From contig DLFX01000050.1 of NCBI GenBank assembly GCA_002482405.1, positions 3,504 through 9,761 on the forward strand: a stretch of DNA of 6,258 nucleotides. The letters are read 5' to 3'. This stretch comes from Firmicutes bacterium UBA7709. Its GTDB lineage: Bacteria; Bacillota_A; Clostridia; Peptostreptococcales; Anaerovoracaceae. Positions 5,767 through 6,258 of the stretch are shown here, one piece after another (the stretch's first letter is position 1; every line of letters starts with the position of its first letter). Under the pieces are notes generated by a model that saw only the letters and a program-made list of their open reading frames with translations, was not told where the DNA came from and ran no database searches. The translations under genes and the position numbers were made by a program.

Positions 5767-6252
5767 ATGAAAATGTCCGTACTATATTATTCCAAATCAG
5801 GGAATACAAAAAAGATGGCGGAAGTCATCGCGCGGGGGATGCAATCTGTCGATGGCGTTGAAGCCAGGACTTTCCCCATTGAGCAGATCGATGAGACATG
5901 GGTAAAAGAGAGCAGGTGCGTCGTCTTGGGCACACCTACCTATTATGCTGATTTGGCCGGAACGGTCAAAAGCTTTTTGGAAAACTGCAAGAAATACGAG
6001 CTGGCGGGAAAGATGGGCGGCGCATTCGCCACCGCCGAGTATCTGCATGGCGGCGGGAACATAGCCATTCAAACCGTATTGACCCACATGATGGTGATGG
6101 GAATGCTCACTTATTCCGGCGGTGGCGCTTATGGCAAGCCCATCATCCACCAGGGACCTCTGGCGATCATGGGGCGTCTGGAAGAAAGCGAGGAGACGTT
6201 CCGGCTCTATGGACAGCGCATGGCGTCCAAGGCTGCAGAACTTTTTCGTTAG
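5767..6252 (+). CDS. Flavodoxin-like FMN protein (flavodoxin / NAD(P)H-dependent reductase fold)
   Basis: This 161-residue protein starts with beta strand MSVLYYSK and the phosphate-binding loop SKSGNTKKMA (9-18), typical of FMN-binding flavodoxin-fold proteins. The second FMN-contact loop is GTPTYYADLAGTVKSFLE (55-72), and a glycine-rich region ATAEYLHGGGN (88-98) precedes the long helix. The pattern resembles WrbA-like and short flavodoxin/NAD(P)H oxidoreductase proteins, which carry electrons in the cytosol; the partner is unknown. The length is slightly short of WrbA (about 200), nearer flavodoxin (about 140-180). ATG 5767 is preceded by GAGGG (5752-5756), 10 bases away. The stop is TAG at 6250-6252. 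The insertion sequence ends 23 bases before the start codon and has probably removed the native promoter, so expression may be lost or driven from the element. Confidence 0.85.
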   Translation: MKMSVLYYSKSGNTKKMAEVIARGMQSVDGVEARTFPIEQIDETWVKESRCVVLGTPTYYADLAGTVKSFLENCKKYELAGKMGGAFATAEYLHGGGNIAIQTVLTHMMVMGMLTYSGGGAYGKPIIHQGPLAIMGRLEESEETFRLYGQRMASKAAELFR

Positions 6253-6258
6253 CAAATT

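Noticed and set aside
5797..6255. Minus-strand open frame opposite the flavodoxin-like gene
   Set aside because: Antisense shadow of a gene with clear FMN-binding motifs and a good start.
1..6258. tRNA, rRNA, CRISPR array or replication origin
   Set aside because: I saw no cloverleaf, rRNA core sequence, regularly spaced repeats or origin-type repeat cluster.

Overview
The window looks like chromosomal DNA of a low-to-medium GC, anaerobic Firmicute, probably class Clostridia. The reasons are strong AAGGAGG-type ribosome binding sites, canonical TTGACA-type promoters, a sigma-54 regulator of clostridial style, an AspP-like amino-acid permease and a clostridial-looking insertion sequence. No species call is possible from the sequence alone.

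Layout. Positions 1-172 (minus) hold the first 57 codons of an argininosuccinate-lyase family gene (argH-like) that runs off the window. Positions 230-1810 (minus) encode a 526-residue APC-superfamily permease resembling the aspartate/proton symporter AspP (YveA). The two genes are 57 bases apart with no terminator between them, so they look like one operon. Upstream of the permease is an exact sigma-54 (-24/-12) promoter at 1869-1883. Further upstream, about 84-132 bases before the expected transcription start, is a perfect 19-base inverted repeat (1941-1989) built from four CCTTTG units. It sits where an enhancer-binding protein should bind.

The expected activator is encoded next, at 2010-3675 (minus), but in two reading frames. 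The N-terminal sensory part (3675 to about 3238) and the PAS-remnant/AAA+/winged-helix part (about 3245 to 2010) are joined out of frame. Much of the middle, including most of a PAS domain, appears to be missing. The sigma-54 circuit therefore looks damaged or rewired in this genome. The regulator has a near-ideal sigma-A promoter at 3707-3735.

Positions 3849-5743 are a complete insertion sequence. It has 13-base terminal inverted repeats (12/13), a perfect 8-base target duplication (AAAAGAAA), a 488-residue DDE transposase with two zinc ribbons (IS6/IS240-like), and about 280 bases of 3' non-coding DNA that can fold into a large branched RNA. The element landed in the leader of a small flavodoxin-like gene (5767-6252, plus). 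It separates that gene's Shine-Dalgarno sequence from its probable native promoter, which lay back-to-back with the regulator promoter.

Working hypothesis: a sigma-54-inducible catabolic module, with an activator, an acidic amino-acid-type permease and an ArgH-like C-N lyase. It would import an N-substituted aspartate or argininosuccinate-like compound and split it to fumarate plus an amine or arginine. Two lesions, the regulator frameshift/deletion and the IS insertion, have since altered the locus.
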